Of a stretch of 38,959 nt of DNA, positions 1-9,599 are shown one piece after another. The stretch's first letter is position 1; each line of letters opens with the position of its first letter. This DNA is from Comamonadaceae bacterium (lineage in GTDB: Bacteria; Pseudomonadota; Gammaproteobacteria; Burkholderiales; Burkholderiaceae_C): positions 1 to 38,959 of the forward strand of contig VIKI01000009.1 in the NCBI GenBank assembly GCA_008080595.1, given 5' to 3'. The notes beneath the pieces are model-generated. The model ran no database searches. It saw only the letters and a list, made by a program, of their open reading frames with translations, and was not told where the DNA came from. The position numbers and the translations under genes are program-made.

Positions 1-1440
1 TAAACCATTTTGTCGTCTTTTTTCTTGTCCGGCGGCGGCAGTTGCAGGGTCACGGCCACGCCAGGTTTGTTGGGAATGAGCTTGCTGATGCCGTCGCAAA
101 AGGTGTAGCTCATGTCCAGCACCCGGCCCACATCGCGTATCGCCGCGCGGGCTGCCATGGTGCCGAAGGTGGCAATCTGGCTGACCGCATCTTTGCCGTA
201 TTTTTCTTTCACATAGTCAATCACCCGGTCGCGGTTGCCCTGGCAAAAGTCAATATCAAAGTCGGGCATGGAGACCCGCTCGGGGTTCAAAAACCGCTCG
301 AACAGCAGGTTGTATTGCAGCGGATCCAGGTCGGTGATTTTGAGCGCATAGGCCACCAGTGAACCAGCCCCGGAGCCGCGTCCCGGCCCGACCGGGCAGC
401 CATTGTTCTTGGCCCAGTTGATGAAGTCACCCACGATCAGGAAGTAGCCCGGAAAACCCATTTTCAGAATGGTGGTGAGCTCAAACTCCAGCCGCTCCAC
501 GTAGCGCGGCATCTCGGCCTCACGCTTGGCTGCATCGGGGTACAGATGCGCCATACGTTCCTTCAGGCCCTCGTGTGAGGCGTAACGAAAGTACTCGTTG
601 GCCTCCATCACCACGCCGTTCACGGGGGGGATCGGAAAGTCCGGCAATTGCGGCTTGCCCAGCACCAGGCTCAGGTTGCAGCGCTTGGCAATCTCCACGC
701 TGTTGGCCAGGGCAGAGGGCAGATCGGCAAACAAGGCCTGCATCTCGGCACTGGTCTTGAAATACTGGTCACGAGTGAAGCGGCGTACCCGGCGCGGGTT
801 GGCCAGCATTTCGCCCTCGGCAATACAGACGCGGGCTTCATGCGCTTCAAAATCTTCTGGAGCCAGAAATTGAATCGGGTGTGTGGCCACCACCGGCAGT
901 TGCATACGCTGGGCCAATTGCACAGCGACCGGCACGCTGCAACTCCAGGTAAAACCGGTGGGGGAACACGCCTGCCAGTTGCAAGGCGGCATCCAGCGCC
1001 CGCGCTTCATCACCTTGCAGCAGGGCTTGCCCGACCGGCCCGGCCTGTGCACCGGAAAGGCAAATCAGCCCCGTATTGAGCTCAGTCAACCAGGCCAGAG
1101 TCACACTGGCCTGGGCCTTGTTGGCGTTTTGTGTCCAGGCCCGGGCCAACAGTTCAGACAAATTCAGGTAGCCTTGCTTGTTTTGCACCAACAGCAGCAC
1201 ACGGGAGAGTTGCCCCAACTCTTTGCCCAAACCTTCGAGCCAGACTTCCGCCCCCATCAGGGGTTTGACCCCGCGCTTGCGCCCTTCTTTGTAGAACTTG
1301 ATGGCCCCAAAAAGGTTGCTCAAATCAGAAATGGCCAGTGCAGGTTGATCATCTGCCGCTGCCGCTTTGACCACCTCATCGATGCGGGTGGTACCGTCAA
1401 TGACGGAAAATTCGGTATGCAAACGTAGGTGGACGAACAT
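1..1440 (-). pseudogene. dnaE: DNA polymerase III alpha subunit, 5' part, with internal lesion
   Basis: This is the N-terminal part of the replicative polymerase DnaE; the rest lies beyond the left edge. From the ATG at 1440 the protein begins MFVHLRLHTEFSVIDG, the PHP-domain start of proteobacterial DnaE. A TTG three codons upstream is possible but less likely. The reading frame breaks near 923-925. Upstream it reads ...FYLELQRAGR, and downstream a different frame continues VQLAQRMQLPVVATHP, then PGRGSGAGSLVAY (about 350-400) and PDFDIDF (near 250), the polymerase-core motifs. Compared with E. coli DnaE, about ten residues between these two parts are missing, so roughly 29 bases appear lost. 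Because dnaE is essential, an assembly or sequence error is quite possible; otherwise this would be a dead copy. The type field records only that the frame is broken here. Identification is very secure. Confidence 0.9.
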
Positions 1441-1535
1441 GGGCTTCAAGTATGATGATCACAATGGTCAAACATCTCCCAAGGAAGAGTTGACCATCAA
1501 ATGTTGGATTGTAAGAAGACACCAAGGAAGCCATC

Positions 1536-2191
1536 TTGAAGATTCTCGTGGTTGATGATCATGCACTGGTACGCGAAGGTCTGTGCCAAGTACTCAAGGG
1601 ATTGAATCCCGATGAGCCAACCGACGTATTACTGGCCTCCAATTGCGCCGAAGCCTTTGAACTGGCAAAAACCCACCCCGATCTGGACATGGTGCTGCTG
1701 GACTACCATCTGCCGATATGAATGGCTTGGCGGCCTTGACCATTTTTGGCAAAGAACACCCTGAGTTGCCCGTGGTGATTTTGTCGGGCTCGGCCAATCC
1801 CAGCATCATGCAACAGGCGCTGGCACAAGGTGCCGCCGGATTCATCACCAAATCAGGTTTAAGTGAGGAGCTTCTGCTTGCCCTGAGAAAAGTTCTGCGG
1901 GGAGAAATCTACGAGCCCAACAGTTTCTCGGCATTTCATGATCATGCTCCCCTGTCCGAACAACCGAATCAGGGGCGGACTCCGGTTTTCAGCCCTCGCC
2001 AGCTTGAGGTTTTGCAGTTGCTGCTGGACGGCTTCACCAACCGTGAGATTGCCAACAGGCTGTTTGTGGGTGAAGAGACCATCAAAACCCATGTCACGAA
2101 CATCATGCGGGCCTTCAATGCCAAAACCCGCACCCAAGCCGCCACCGAGGCGGCCCGATGGGGTTACCGCAAGTCTTCATCAATGAGCTGA
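1536..2191 (+). pseudogene. NarL/FixJ-type response regulator, single-base frameshift
   Basis: This is a two-component response regulator with an N-terminal receiver and a C-terminal LuxR-type helix-turn-helix. The first frame (1536-1721, TTG start with AAGGAAG at 1524-1530) encodes a receiver with the DD acidic pair at residues 7-8 and phospho-acceptor D56 in LLDYHLP. It then hits TGA. The second frame (from about 1718 to 2191) continues MNGLAALTIFG with the rest of the receiver and the HTH (FSPRQLEVLQLLLDG, ETIKTHVTNIM). Adding one G to 'CTGCCGATATG' would give the canonical LPDMNG, so one base appears missing near 1714-1717. The gene converges on, and overlaps by 28 bp, the hybrid kinase gene on the other strand, which is its likely partner. 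Its regulon is unknown. It could be functional if the indel is a sequence error. Confidence 0.85.
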
Positions 2192-4119
2192 TGGCTGAGT
2201 AAGCGGCGCAACAGGCTACGCAGTTTGGCTGGGCGCACCGGCTTGTGCAACAACGTCAAGCCAGCTGCTTGAGCCGCTGACATCAGGGCCGCATCGGTAT
2301 CACCGCTCATCAAACAGGCCGGAATGTCCGAGTCCAAAATGCGGCGTAATTGCTGCACCACTTCAATGCCATTTTGTTCATCCAGCAAGCGGTAGTCACT
2401 CAAAATGAGTGCTGGTTTCAGGCCGTTTTCTATCCATTGCTGTGCATCGTGCATGCCTCTCGCATCATGGACTTTGATGCCCCAACCCTCCAACAAACAA
2501 ACCAGGGCAGTGCGCACCAGGGGATCATCCTCAATCACCAGCATGACGACTCCGGCCAAACCATCTCCTTGGGGTCGTTCAAACGCCAAGGTGTCGAGGT
2601 ATTTTTGCTTTGGCTGCGCCAATGGCAAGATTAAGGTAAAGCGTGTTCCTCGGCCGGTTCGGGAGTCCAACACCATCGGGTGGCCCAACAATTCGGAGGT
2701 GCGTTTCACAATACTCAAGCCTAAACCCAGGCCCTTGTTACGCTCACGCCCCTTGTTCCCCACCTGAAAAAACTCTTTGAACACTTCACTCTGGTGCTCC
2801 GCAGCAATGCCGATGCCACTGTCCCATACCTGGAGTTGGACTTTTTTCCCGTCATCCATTGGCCTGCAGGCCACGAGCACCCCACCCTGTTCGGTATAGC
2901 GCAAAGCATTGCTCACCAGATTGAGCAGAATGCGGTACAGCAACACAGCATCACTCGTCACCCACACCGAGCTGGGTCGAATGCGCAAACGCAGGCCTTT
3001 TTCCTGAGCGGTTTGCCCAAGGTCTGTTTGCAACTGTGTCAGCAAACCCGACATGGCCAGTGACTCCAACTTGACCTGAACCGCCTGTGCCTCAAGCCGT
3101 GAAATATCCAGCAATCCATCCAGCAAATTCTGCATGGCCCGCACAGAAGACTCCAGATTGACAATCAATCCTCGCGTCTGTTCGTCATGTGGCAGTTGAG
3201 CCAATCGGGTAATGAACATGCCCAAGGCATGGGTAGGTTGCCGCAAATCATGGCTGGCCGCCGCTAAAAACCGCGATTTGGCCTGGGTGGCGTGCTCGGC
3301 TTCTTCTTTTTTCACACGCAAGGCCTGCGTGGCAACAGCCACTTGTTGCTCCAGATCTTCACGTGCGTGCCCGAGTCGCTCTGCCATTTGACGCAGGTTT
3401 TCTTGCAATTCCCGCAGAGGATCACCTTGCGCAACGGCTTCATTTCGAACCTCGGCCGCAGCTGCAAAATCCCCGCGCCCAATTCGCTCGATCAAATGGG
3501 TCATGCGCAGAATCGGTCGAATCACACCCTGACTCAATTTTGCCGCCAGCACCATACCAAAAATGAGCCCCAACAAACTGATGAAACTCCCCAGAATCAG
3601 CATGTTCTGCTTGCTCACGTCGACCGATTGGCGTGAAATTTTTACCACCACCAATCCCAATTGAGTTGGTAAACCATCTGCTTGAGAAGCTGCTTCTTCA
3701 TACAAATCATCCAGTTTGATGCCACTGGCAAAAACTGGCTGCGAAAGAATATCCAAGCGTCTTCGCGCATCAAAAACCTGGGTTTCCTGAGCGCCAAACG
3801 CCTTCACTATTTCAACGCCATCCTCCCCGGCACTGGCCAATAACTGCCCATTTGCGCCATAGACAGCCGCAGACCTCACATCAGGTTCTCTCAAGGCCCC
3901 ATGAACCACCGTTTGCAATTGCGTTTGGTTGGCAGAAAACAAACCATATTCACTGGCAAGTGCAACTTGACGAACGACCGAACGGGTACGTTGCTGATAG
4001 GCCTCTTGGATGTCGTCAAATCTTGCCATCAAAAAAACAACCGCCAGCAGCACACTGACCATAACCACAGGCAACAGTGCCGCCAACAACATGCGCTCAC
4101 GAATATCAAGGCGTCTCAT
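2164..4119 (-). CDS. Membrane hybrid sensor histidine kinase (HAMP-HisKA-HATPase-receiver)
   Basis: This 651-residue inner-membrane hybrid kinase has transmembrane segments at about 12-32 and 174-194. They enclose a roughly 140-residue periplasmic sensor region resembling CHASE8-type domains (SVVRQVALASEYGLFS). A HAMP linker and coiled coil follow (about 195-285). The phospho-acceptor is H290 in the H-box ASHDLRQP. The ATPase domain has the N box LVSNALRY (401-408), VWDSGIGI and GLGLGLSIV. The C-terminal receiver (about 524-645) has E530/D531/D532, phospho-acceptor D575 and the KP lysine near 628. The start overlaps the stop of the upstream binding-protein gene by 4 bp (ATGA), so translation is probably coupled. 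The binding protein may therefore present a ligand to the sensor region. The convergent response regulator is the probable output. The signal is unknown. Confidence 0.92.
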   Translation of the reverse strand: MRRLDIRERMLLAALLPVVMVSVLLAVVFLMARFDDIQEAYQQRTRSVVRQVALASEYGLFSANQTQLQTVVHGALREPDVRSAAVYGANGQLLASAGEDGVEIVKAFGAQETQVFDARRRLDILSQPVFASGIKLDDLYEEAASQADGLPTQLGLVVVKISRQSVDVSKQNMLILGSFISLLGLIFGMVLAAKLSQGVIRPILRMTHLIERIGRGDFAAAAEVRNEAVAQGDPLRELQENLRQMAERLGHAREDLEQQVAVATQALRVKKEEAEHATQAKSRFLAAASHDLRQPTHALGMFITRLAQLPHDEQTRGLIVNLESSVRAMQNLLDGLLDISRLEAQAVQVKLESLAMSGLLTQLQTDLGQTAQEKGLRLRIRPSSVWVTSDAVLLYRILLNLVSNALRYTEQGGVLVACRPMDDGKKVQLQVWDSGIGIAAEHQSEVFKEFFQVGNKGRERNKGLGLGLSIVKRTSELLGHPMVLDSRTGRGTRFTLILPLAQPKQKYLDTLAFERPQGDGLAGVVMLVIEDDPLVRTALVCLLEGWGIKVHDARGMHDAQQWIENGLKPALILSDYRLLDEQNGIEVVQQLRRILDSDIPACLMSGDTDAALMSAAQAAGLTLLHKPVRPAKLRSLLRRLLSHQLIDEDLR

Positions 4120-5069
4120 GGTAAATGCTCCAAACGACGCAAAGTCGAGCGCAGGGCTTTGCCATCCAAAGAAAGATTGAATGCCCTACCCACATGGGCA
4201 TTGACACTGACCTCAAAATCATTCGATTCAACTGGCTTCTCAGGCAAGGATTTACCATTCAAAACATCTTGCACCAAACCTGCGGCCTGTCTGCCAACTT
4301 GTTCAGGCGTTGTATGTAGCGCCAATAAAGCGCCAGCACGTACATAAGCTGGCGAAAATGCCACAACAGGCACCTTGGCTCGAAAAGTGGTGAGCAAAAT
4401 ATTCTGGATGGTGTTGCTGTTAAAGACGACAGGATCAGCCAAAGCCAAAAAAACATCGCTGTCATTCAAGACCTGCTGCAAGTCAGGAAATACTCTGTGA
4501 GACTCCTCCAACCCTGCTTCAGTCAAAGTCAAATCCATAGGATCCATCAATGCCCTTAAAGTGGGAGCCATTGACCAAGAATCAGCCCCCCATAACACAC
4601 CTATACGTCTGGCTTGTGGCATGGCCAGGCGGATCAGAGCCAATTGACGCGCAAGTGATTGATCCAGATAAATCGCCGTCAGCCCAGAAGATGGCTTGCG
4701 TCCACCACTGCGCAATACACGCTCAAAACTGCTGCGTGGAATCAGTGCTGCCAAAATTGGTGAGGAAACCCGAACAGCCACTAAGGTTTCAGTGGCCCGA
4801 GTGCCAAGCGTTACATAAACCGCAGCCTTCGTCATCTGGTCAGCCTGGGCTTGCCATTCAGAAACGTTCAAACGTCGAATATCGTATGAAGAAATGCCGT
4901 TTCGTCCAAGTTCAGCAATAAGAGTTTGAGCGGCTTCCATATAGGCTGCAGTATTGTCACTGCTGACAATGATGACACGTGGCATCACCATTGATGGCTG
5001 TGCGGTCGCACTCAATCCCGCCAGAGACAAGCCCAGCGCAACCAAGAGAAACCGCCAAACAAAAGCCAT
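4116..5069 (-). CDS. Periplasmic ABC-type substrate-binding protein without a transporter
   Basis: This 317-residue secreted protein has a signal peptide at about 1-23 (hydrophobic core FLLVALGLSLAGLSA, then AQP). The mature part looks like the TrpX/pfam04392 family of periplasmic binding proteins, with two alternating alpha/beta lobes (PRVIIVSSDNTAAYMEAAQ, ARRIGVLWG, VPVVAFSPAYVRAGALLAL). No permease or ATPase gene is nearby. It lies 9 bp downstream of the TonB-receptor gene and overlaps the hybrid-kinase start by 4 bp, so the three are almost certainly one operon. This placement suggests a sensing role, with a ligand passed from receptor to binding protein to kinase, rather than import. That role is inferred, and the ligand cannot be read from the sequence. 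Confidence 0.82.
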   Translation of the reverse strand: MAFVWRFLLVALGLSLAGLSATAQPSMVMPRVIIVSSDNTAAYMEAAQTLIAELGRNGISSYDIRRLNVSEWQAQADQMTKAAVYVTLGTRATETLVAVRVSSPILAALIPRSSFERVLRSGGRKPSSGLTAIYLDQSLARQLALIRLAMPQARRIGVLWGADSWSMAPTLRALMDPMDLTLTEAGLEESHRVFPDLQQVLNDSDVFLALADPVVFNSNTIQNILLTTFRAKVPVVAFSPAYVRAGALLALHTTPEQVGRQAAGLVQDVLNGKSLPEKPVESNDFEVSVNAHVGRAFNLSLDGKALRSTLRRLEHLP

Positions 5070-5078
5070 CCTATGTGC

Positions 5079-7049
5079 CTAGTATTCCAACCGCAATGTC
5101 AAAAAAGCACGCCGCTCGAACATGAAAGTCCGATCAAAATCCGGGTATGGAACACCCATATTTTGGATCACCAAAGCCAATTCACCACGCTTGCTTCCCC
5201 ATTGCAAAGCCTTGCTCAAACGTAAATCCGTGCGGGTTAGCGCCTGCTTATCGCGGGTTGAGCCCTGCAATGACACAGTGCCAATGTCTTGATGAGTCAG
5301 GGTAAGCTCAATACCACCAGGGAATTTTTGTGTAAAAAAGAGCGTACTGGTCAGATCAGGAACCGCAAAAGCCGTGTTGGGATCTACAGCAGGATTGGCA
5401 GGATTCAAAAATGAAATATGCGCATAAGCCTGGTTGAAACCAAGCTGTGCACCTTTCCATAGATGAGATTTGAATTGGTATTCAAATCCACGAATAGCTA
5501 AATCATCACTGTTGAAGTAATCCCATGGATTTGACGGCAACAGGGAAGTACCGGCTGGCAACGCATATTGCTTCCGCCTGACAAATCCGCTGATCTGCTC
5601 CTGGAATGCCCGTACATCCAGAGTTGCACCCCATTTGGGAAACTCACTTAAAAGTCCGATCTCGCGCACAGACACACTTTCTGGCGCAATGTTCCCGCGT
5701 GCAAGTGTGTTCACCTGGAGCAATCTACCTTTGTAGCTGTAGCGAATATCAGCGTATTTTTCGAGTGAACTTGGCGGCCTGTAGGCACGTGCCAATCCCG
5801 CACGCATGGTGTGCCCCGGCAACAGATGCCAATTCAGCATCAAACGTGGGGCCAAGGTCGCTCCACTGTCTGAACTGTGCTCAGCCATCACACCGGCATT
5901 CAACAAGAAAGCGGGTGTGATGCGCCATTCGGCGTTGGTAAATAAGCGCTTGAAATCCGTGACCAGGGCCGCACTGGTGTTGTATACCGGTAACGAAGTG
6001 ATCTGCTCACGCCGCCATTCACCGCCCCAGACCACACGCAGACCTGTGCCAGAACGAAATGTATGTTGCAGGGTGATCGAATCATTCTGGGTAGAGCCAC
6101 TCACATCCAGGTTGAAGCTATCGTTGATCCCCAGTGACAGCAATGAGTAAGGCGCTGTGTCACGGTAGCGTTCCTGGGTATGCGCCAGAGTCAACGCCAG
6201 ATCTTCATCCACACCCAAAGTGCGGCGCAAGTCCATTTGTGCAAAGCTCGACTCATAAAAACGGTCATGCGCCGGGTTGCCCACAACGCCTGCAAACCCT
6301 CGCCCCGAGTCGATATCCATGGTACCGACCCTGAGTTGCACATCATCCTCGGAAGAAGCCGCCCAGTCTGAGCGGAAATTCACCCGTCGGACAAAGTTGT
6401 GACCATAAGCACCTGTCAGTCCGTCATCAGCCCGGGTATCCATGCTCAACCGGTAGCTGGCCTTGTCACTTGACCACCCCATGGCTGCCTGAGCATCACG
6501 AACACCGTTCTCACCACCCGTTAATTTGGCTTGTACGCCCAAGGTATCTGCGGTGTGTCGAGTCACGATATTGACCACACCCAACATGGCCCGTGCACCA
6601 TAGGCTGCCGAATTTGATCCTCGCAACACTTCAATTCGCTCAATATCCTCCATCGCCACCGACATCAAACCAGAAGCCACACTGCCGAAAAAATAAGTTG
6701 AGTACACTGACCGCCCATCCACCAGCACCTGAATTCGGGCCGAGTAATTCCCGAATCCTCCGTGGTAACTGGCTTGGGGTGCATCAGGCTCAAATGAAGT
6801 ACTGGATCGAAAACCTGGCACAAGCCGCAACAAGTCAGCCACATCGCGTGCACCACTGCGACGGATAAAGTCGCGATCCAGCACAGTCACGGCACCAGGG
6901 GTCTCATCAAGTCGCTGAGGCAGGCGTGACACAGACAACACAATGGGCATCTCATCAAGGTAATCTCGCTCAGAAATGGCTTCTCCAGCCCTGGCAAAAG
7001 TCACATTCAAGCCGATGACCCATAAAAAAATTAATGTGAATCGGTACAT
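5079..7049 (-). CDS. TonB-dependent outer-membrane receptor
   Basis: This 656-residue protein has a signal peptide (residues 1 to about 21, ending FARA). The plug domain is at about 45-165, with characteristic stretches ETPGAVTVLDRDFIRRSGARDV... and VLVDGRSVY and IERIEVLRGSNSAAYGARAMLGVVNI. A long beta-barrel follows, ending in the aromatic C-terminal strand LTLRLEY expected for outer-membrane insertion. It is the first gene of a three-gene minus-strand operon with a substrate-binding protein and a hybrid kinase. The plug resembles the 'TonB receptor plug' of BtuB/colicin-receptor-like proteins, but the substrate cannot be predicted. I see no separate N-terminal signalling (STN) domain, so signalling through an anti-sigma factor is unlikely. 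The downstream kinase is the likelier signalling route. Confidence 0.93.
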   Translation of the reverse strand: MYRFTLIFLWVIGLNVTFARAGEAISERDYLDEMPIVLSVSRLPQRLDETPGAVTVLDRDFIRRSGARDVADLLRLVPGFRSSTSFEPDAPQASYHGGFGNYSARIQVLVDGRSVYSTYFFGSVASGLMSVAMEDIERIEVLRGSNSAAYGARAMLGVVNIVTRHTADTLGVQAKLTGGENGVRDAQAAMGWSSDKASYRLSMDTRADDGLTGAYGHNFVRRVNFRSDWAASSEDDVQLRVGTMDIDSGRGFAGVVGNPAHDRFYESSFAQMDLRRTLGVDEDLALTLAHTQERYRDTAPYSLLSLGINDSFNLDVSGSTQNDSITLQHTFRSGTGLRVVWGGEWRREQITSLPVYNTSAALVTDFKRLFTNAEWRITPAFLLNAGVMAEHSSDSGATLAPRLMLNWHLLPGHTMRAGLARAYRPPSSLEKYADIRYSYKGRLLQVNTLARGNIAPESVSVREIGLLSEFPKWGATLDVRAFQEQISGFVRRKQYALPAGTSLLPSNPWDYFNSDDLAIRGFEYQFKSHLWKGAQLGFNQAYAHISFLNPANPAVDPNTAFAVPDLTSTLFFTQKFPGGIELTLTHQDIGTVSLQGSTRDKQALTRTDLRLSKALQWGSKRGELALVIQNMGVPYPDFDRTFMFERRAFLTLRLEY

Positions 7050-7242
7050 AAGAAAATAAACAGATTAAACAATGGCCCCCTACCGCAATTTTGCATTGTG
7101 CGTTGATGCATTTTTGCCTCTTACTGATGGGGCTGCCACTGAAAGAAGAAATTTAATTTTTCGACAAGGTTGACAGTGACGCGCCGATAATGACACAGCT
7201 CAGTCGACTAGGAAGCCCCAACCATTACCCCAGGAGAACACC
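7050..7242. promoter_or_regulatory. Divergent intergenic region, TonB operon / small-peptide gene
   Basis: This AT-rich 193-bp gap separates the minus-strand receptor operon from the plus-strand small gene and must hold both promoters. On the plus strand TTGACA (7170-7175) and GATAAT (7186-7191) are visible, but they are only 10 bp apart and so cannot form one standard sigma-70 pair. TCGACA (7161-7166) with GATAAT has a 19-bp spacer and is a weak alternative. I see no strong operator. Confidence 0.35.
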
Positions 7243-7389
7243 ATGGCAAAAGGTCAACAAAACAACAAAATGGTCAAAAAACCCAAAAAAGACACCACTC
7301 CCCCCAAACCTGTTTCATCAGACGCTGTTCGTCCAACCATCACCACGGTCGTCCCTGTGCGCGGCAAGCTCAAAAACGCATCCCACTGA
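7243..7389 (+). CDS. Small basic peptide of the MAKGQ type (48 aa)
   Basis: A short gene encodes a 48-residue lysine- and proline-rich protein starting MAKGQQNNKMVKKPKK and ending at TGA 7387-7389. A Shine-Dalgarno GGAGA sits 7 bp before the ATG. Peptides beginning MAKGQ...KKPKK recur as small conserved hypotheticals in proteobacteria. This recognition is from memory of the family, not from a search. The N-terminal half is strongly basic, and the second half is polar with TTVVPVRGK. There is no signal peptide or membrane segment. It precedes the PAS-kinase gene by 69 bp, with an inverted repeat between them. Function is unknown; nucleic-acid or ribosome contact is a guess from charge alone. 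Confidence 0.7.
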   Translation: MAKGQQNNKMVKKPKKDTTPPKPVSSDAVRPTITTVVPVRGKLKNASH

Positions 7390-7391
7390 TC

Positions 7392-7444
7392 CACAGTGGG
7401 GTGTTGCCCGCTATAAACCGTCAAGCATGCAACACCCCACAGTG
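7392..7444. repeat. Inverted repeat, possible terminator or attenuator hairpin
   Basis: Two 16-base arms, 7392-7407 and 7429-7444, are complementary at 15 of 16 positions (12 contiguous: GTGGGGTGTTGC against GCAACACCCCAC) around a 21-base loop. It sits just after the small-peptide stop codon and just before the PAS-kinase start. No T-run follows on either strand, so it is not a classical intrinsic terminator. It may stabilise the 3' end or reduce read-through. Confidence 0.6.
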
Positions 7445-7458
7445 ACATTGGCTGCGGC

Positions 7459-9599
7459 ATGGCCCGCATGAATCGACCTATTCCCCGCCCTCTGCGAAAA
7501 CCCTCCAAGCTCAAACCCAAACGACTGGGTGGGCCTGGCCGTGTTTCTCCAAGCTTGCCAGACAAGTTCTCGAACGCTCGTCTGGTAGACAACCTGAGGC
7601 AATATCAGGCAGAACTTGAAATACAAAACAAGGCACTGCGTTTCAGCCAAGCTGAAGCAGAAGGTGCGTCCGAACGCTTTGTCACCCTGTTTTCCCATGT
7701 GCCACTGGCTTTGATGGTGGTTGAAGAATCCGGTTTGATCCTGGAAACCAATGGCCGCTCCCTTGATTTGTTTCGCCCCCTTGAGAGTGATCCTCCGCTA
7801 ACTTTTTTGTACCCGCTGGTCAATCCATCCGGACTTGATCGCGTACGCCTGTGCTTTTTTCTGGCCAAGGAGCAAGGGGCGTATGAAATCGATGAGGTTG
7901 AGTTTTCAGGGGGGTCAAATGGCGCATTTACCGGTGACATCCATGTCGCCAGAATTGTTCACGCCGAAGATGAACCGCCGCGTTTCATTTGCGCCATCAT
8001 TGACCAAGGGCCTTTGCTGGCGCAACGCCATGCATTACAGCGCAGTACACAGGCCTTGCAAGAACGCAATGATCAACTGGTTCAAAGCAAAACGCGCTTG
8101 GCCGCCATCATCAACTCGTCACTAGATGCCATTTTGTGCGTGGACAAAAACCACCACATCATGGTGTTTAACCCCACAGCAGCCACGGTGTTTCAGTGTG
8201 CAACAGAAGATGCCTTGGGTCGCCCACTCACTGATTTCTTGCCCGATGCCGAACGTGCCCTGAATAACAGCAACCTCACCAACCATGCCCAACTGGGTGA
8301 AATGACCGGATTGACCCGCCAAGGCAAAAAAGTCCCACTGGAAGTTAGTCTGTCATTTGAGCACCATCCAGATGGTGATGTGATGACTTTTTTTGCCCAC
8401 GATCTGACCGCACGCAAAAAAATGGAAGCACATCGCAATGCCCTGGAGTCGCAGTTGCGAGAATCCCAAAAAATGCAGGCCATTGGCACCATGGCTGGCG
8501 GTATAGCACATGACTTCAACAACATCATCAGTGCCATTCTGGGCAATGTCGCCTTGGCCAAAATGGACACGGCCCCAGAAAGTGCGGCAGCCACCAGTCT
8601 TGACGAAATTGACAAGGCCGTGCACGTGACCTGGTGCGCCAAATCCTGCCCTTCAGCCGCAACGACCCGCCCCGGCGCACCCCCCTGCAATTGGCGAGCA
8701 TCGTCCATGAAGCACTTCGACTGGTCAAAGTCACGCTGCCACCACACGTCAGTTTGCAAGCCCATATCAGTGACACAGCACCACTGGTGATGGCAGATGC
8801 CACTCAAATTGAGCAGGCTTTGCTCAATTTGTGCAACAACGCCATCCACGCCATGGCTGATCACGCAGGCATTTTGAAAGTTGAACTCAGCTACACCACA
8901 CGCACGCCTGAGGATCAACACGAGCGGCGCAGTGGGCTCCGAGGACAGCACGTCAAACTCAGCGTCAGCGACACCGGTTGTGGCATGAGTGAAGCCACCC
9001 AGGAACGTATTTTTGAACCCTTTTTCACCACCAAACCAGTAGGTCAGGGGACGGGTCTGGGACTGTCGGTAGTCCACGGCATCATGCGCTCCCACATGGG
9101 CAGCATCAAGGTTCAAAGCTCACTCGGCCAAGGAAGCACATTCAATCTGTACTTCCCGGTGACTGATGCGGAAATCGAGCGAGCGCCCACCGCATCCATC
9201 GAAAAACTTCCCGACATGGGTGTGGGGCAGTCGGTGATGGTAGTGGATGACGATGAAGCGCTAGTGTTTTTGCTCAAACGCCTGCTCACCCGCAAAGGCT
9301 ATCGAGTCATCACATTTACCGATCCGCTGCAGGCGCTGACGCAATTGCGCGACCCGGCATTCACCTGCAACCTGCTGGTCACCGACTACAACATGCCGGG
9401 TTACAGCGGTGTCGATTTATTGCGCGATGTCCAGCAATTGCGACCCCATTTGCCCGTGGCACTGGCCTCGGGTTATGTCACCCCTGACATCGAACGGGAA
9501 GCCATTGCAGCTGGTGCGCGTGCCCTGATCCACAAACCCAACGACGTGGACGAACTTTGCGCCACCGTCCAGAAACTGCTCAGAGAACAAAACGATTGA
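7459..9599 (+). pseudogene. Soluble PAS-PAS hybrid histidine kinase, frameshifted
   Basis: This is a cytoplasmic hybrid kinase with no membrane segments. A basic N terminus (about 1-35) is followed by a PAS-like region (about 70-190), a second PAS domain (about 213-320, IINSSLDAILCVDKNHHIMVF), and the H-box GGIAHDFNN with H351. The frame breaks near 8620-8630. Up to there it reads DKAVH; another frame continues RARDLVRQILPFSR, then the ATPase domain (LLNLCNNAIHAM, DTGCGMS, GTGLGLSVVHGIM) and a C-terminal receiver (VVDDDEALVF, phospho-acceptor in LVTDYNMPG) to TGA 9597-9599. The intact protein would probably read DKAVHRARDLV, which fits a 7-base loss between two GTGCAC copies. The layout is like kinases of the NtrB/'PAS-HisKA-REC' class. 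If the break is real the kinase is dead, because the ATPase domain is cut off. Confidence 0.85.

Noticed and set aside
8193-9116. Open frame of 307 codons on the minus strand across the PAS-kinase break
   Set aside because: The plus-strand kinase domains read through both sides of the break, and the minus-strand product has no family features.
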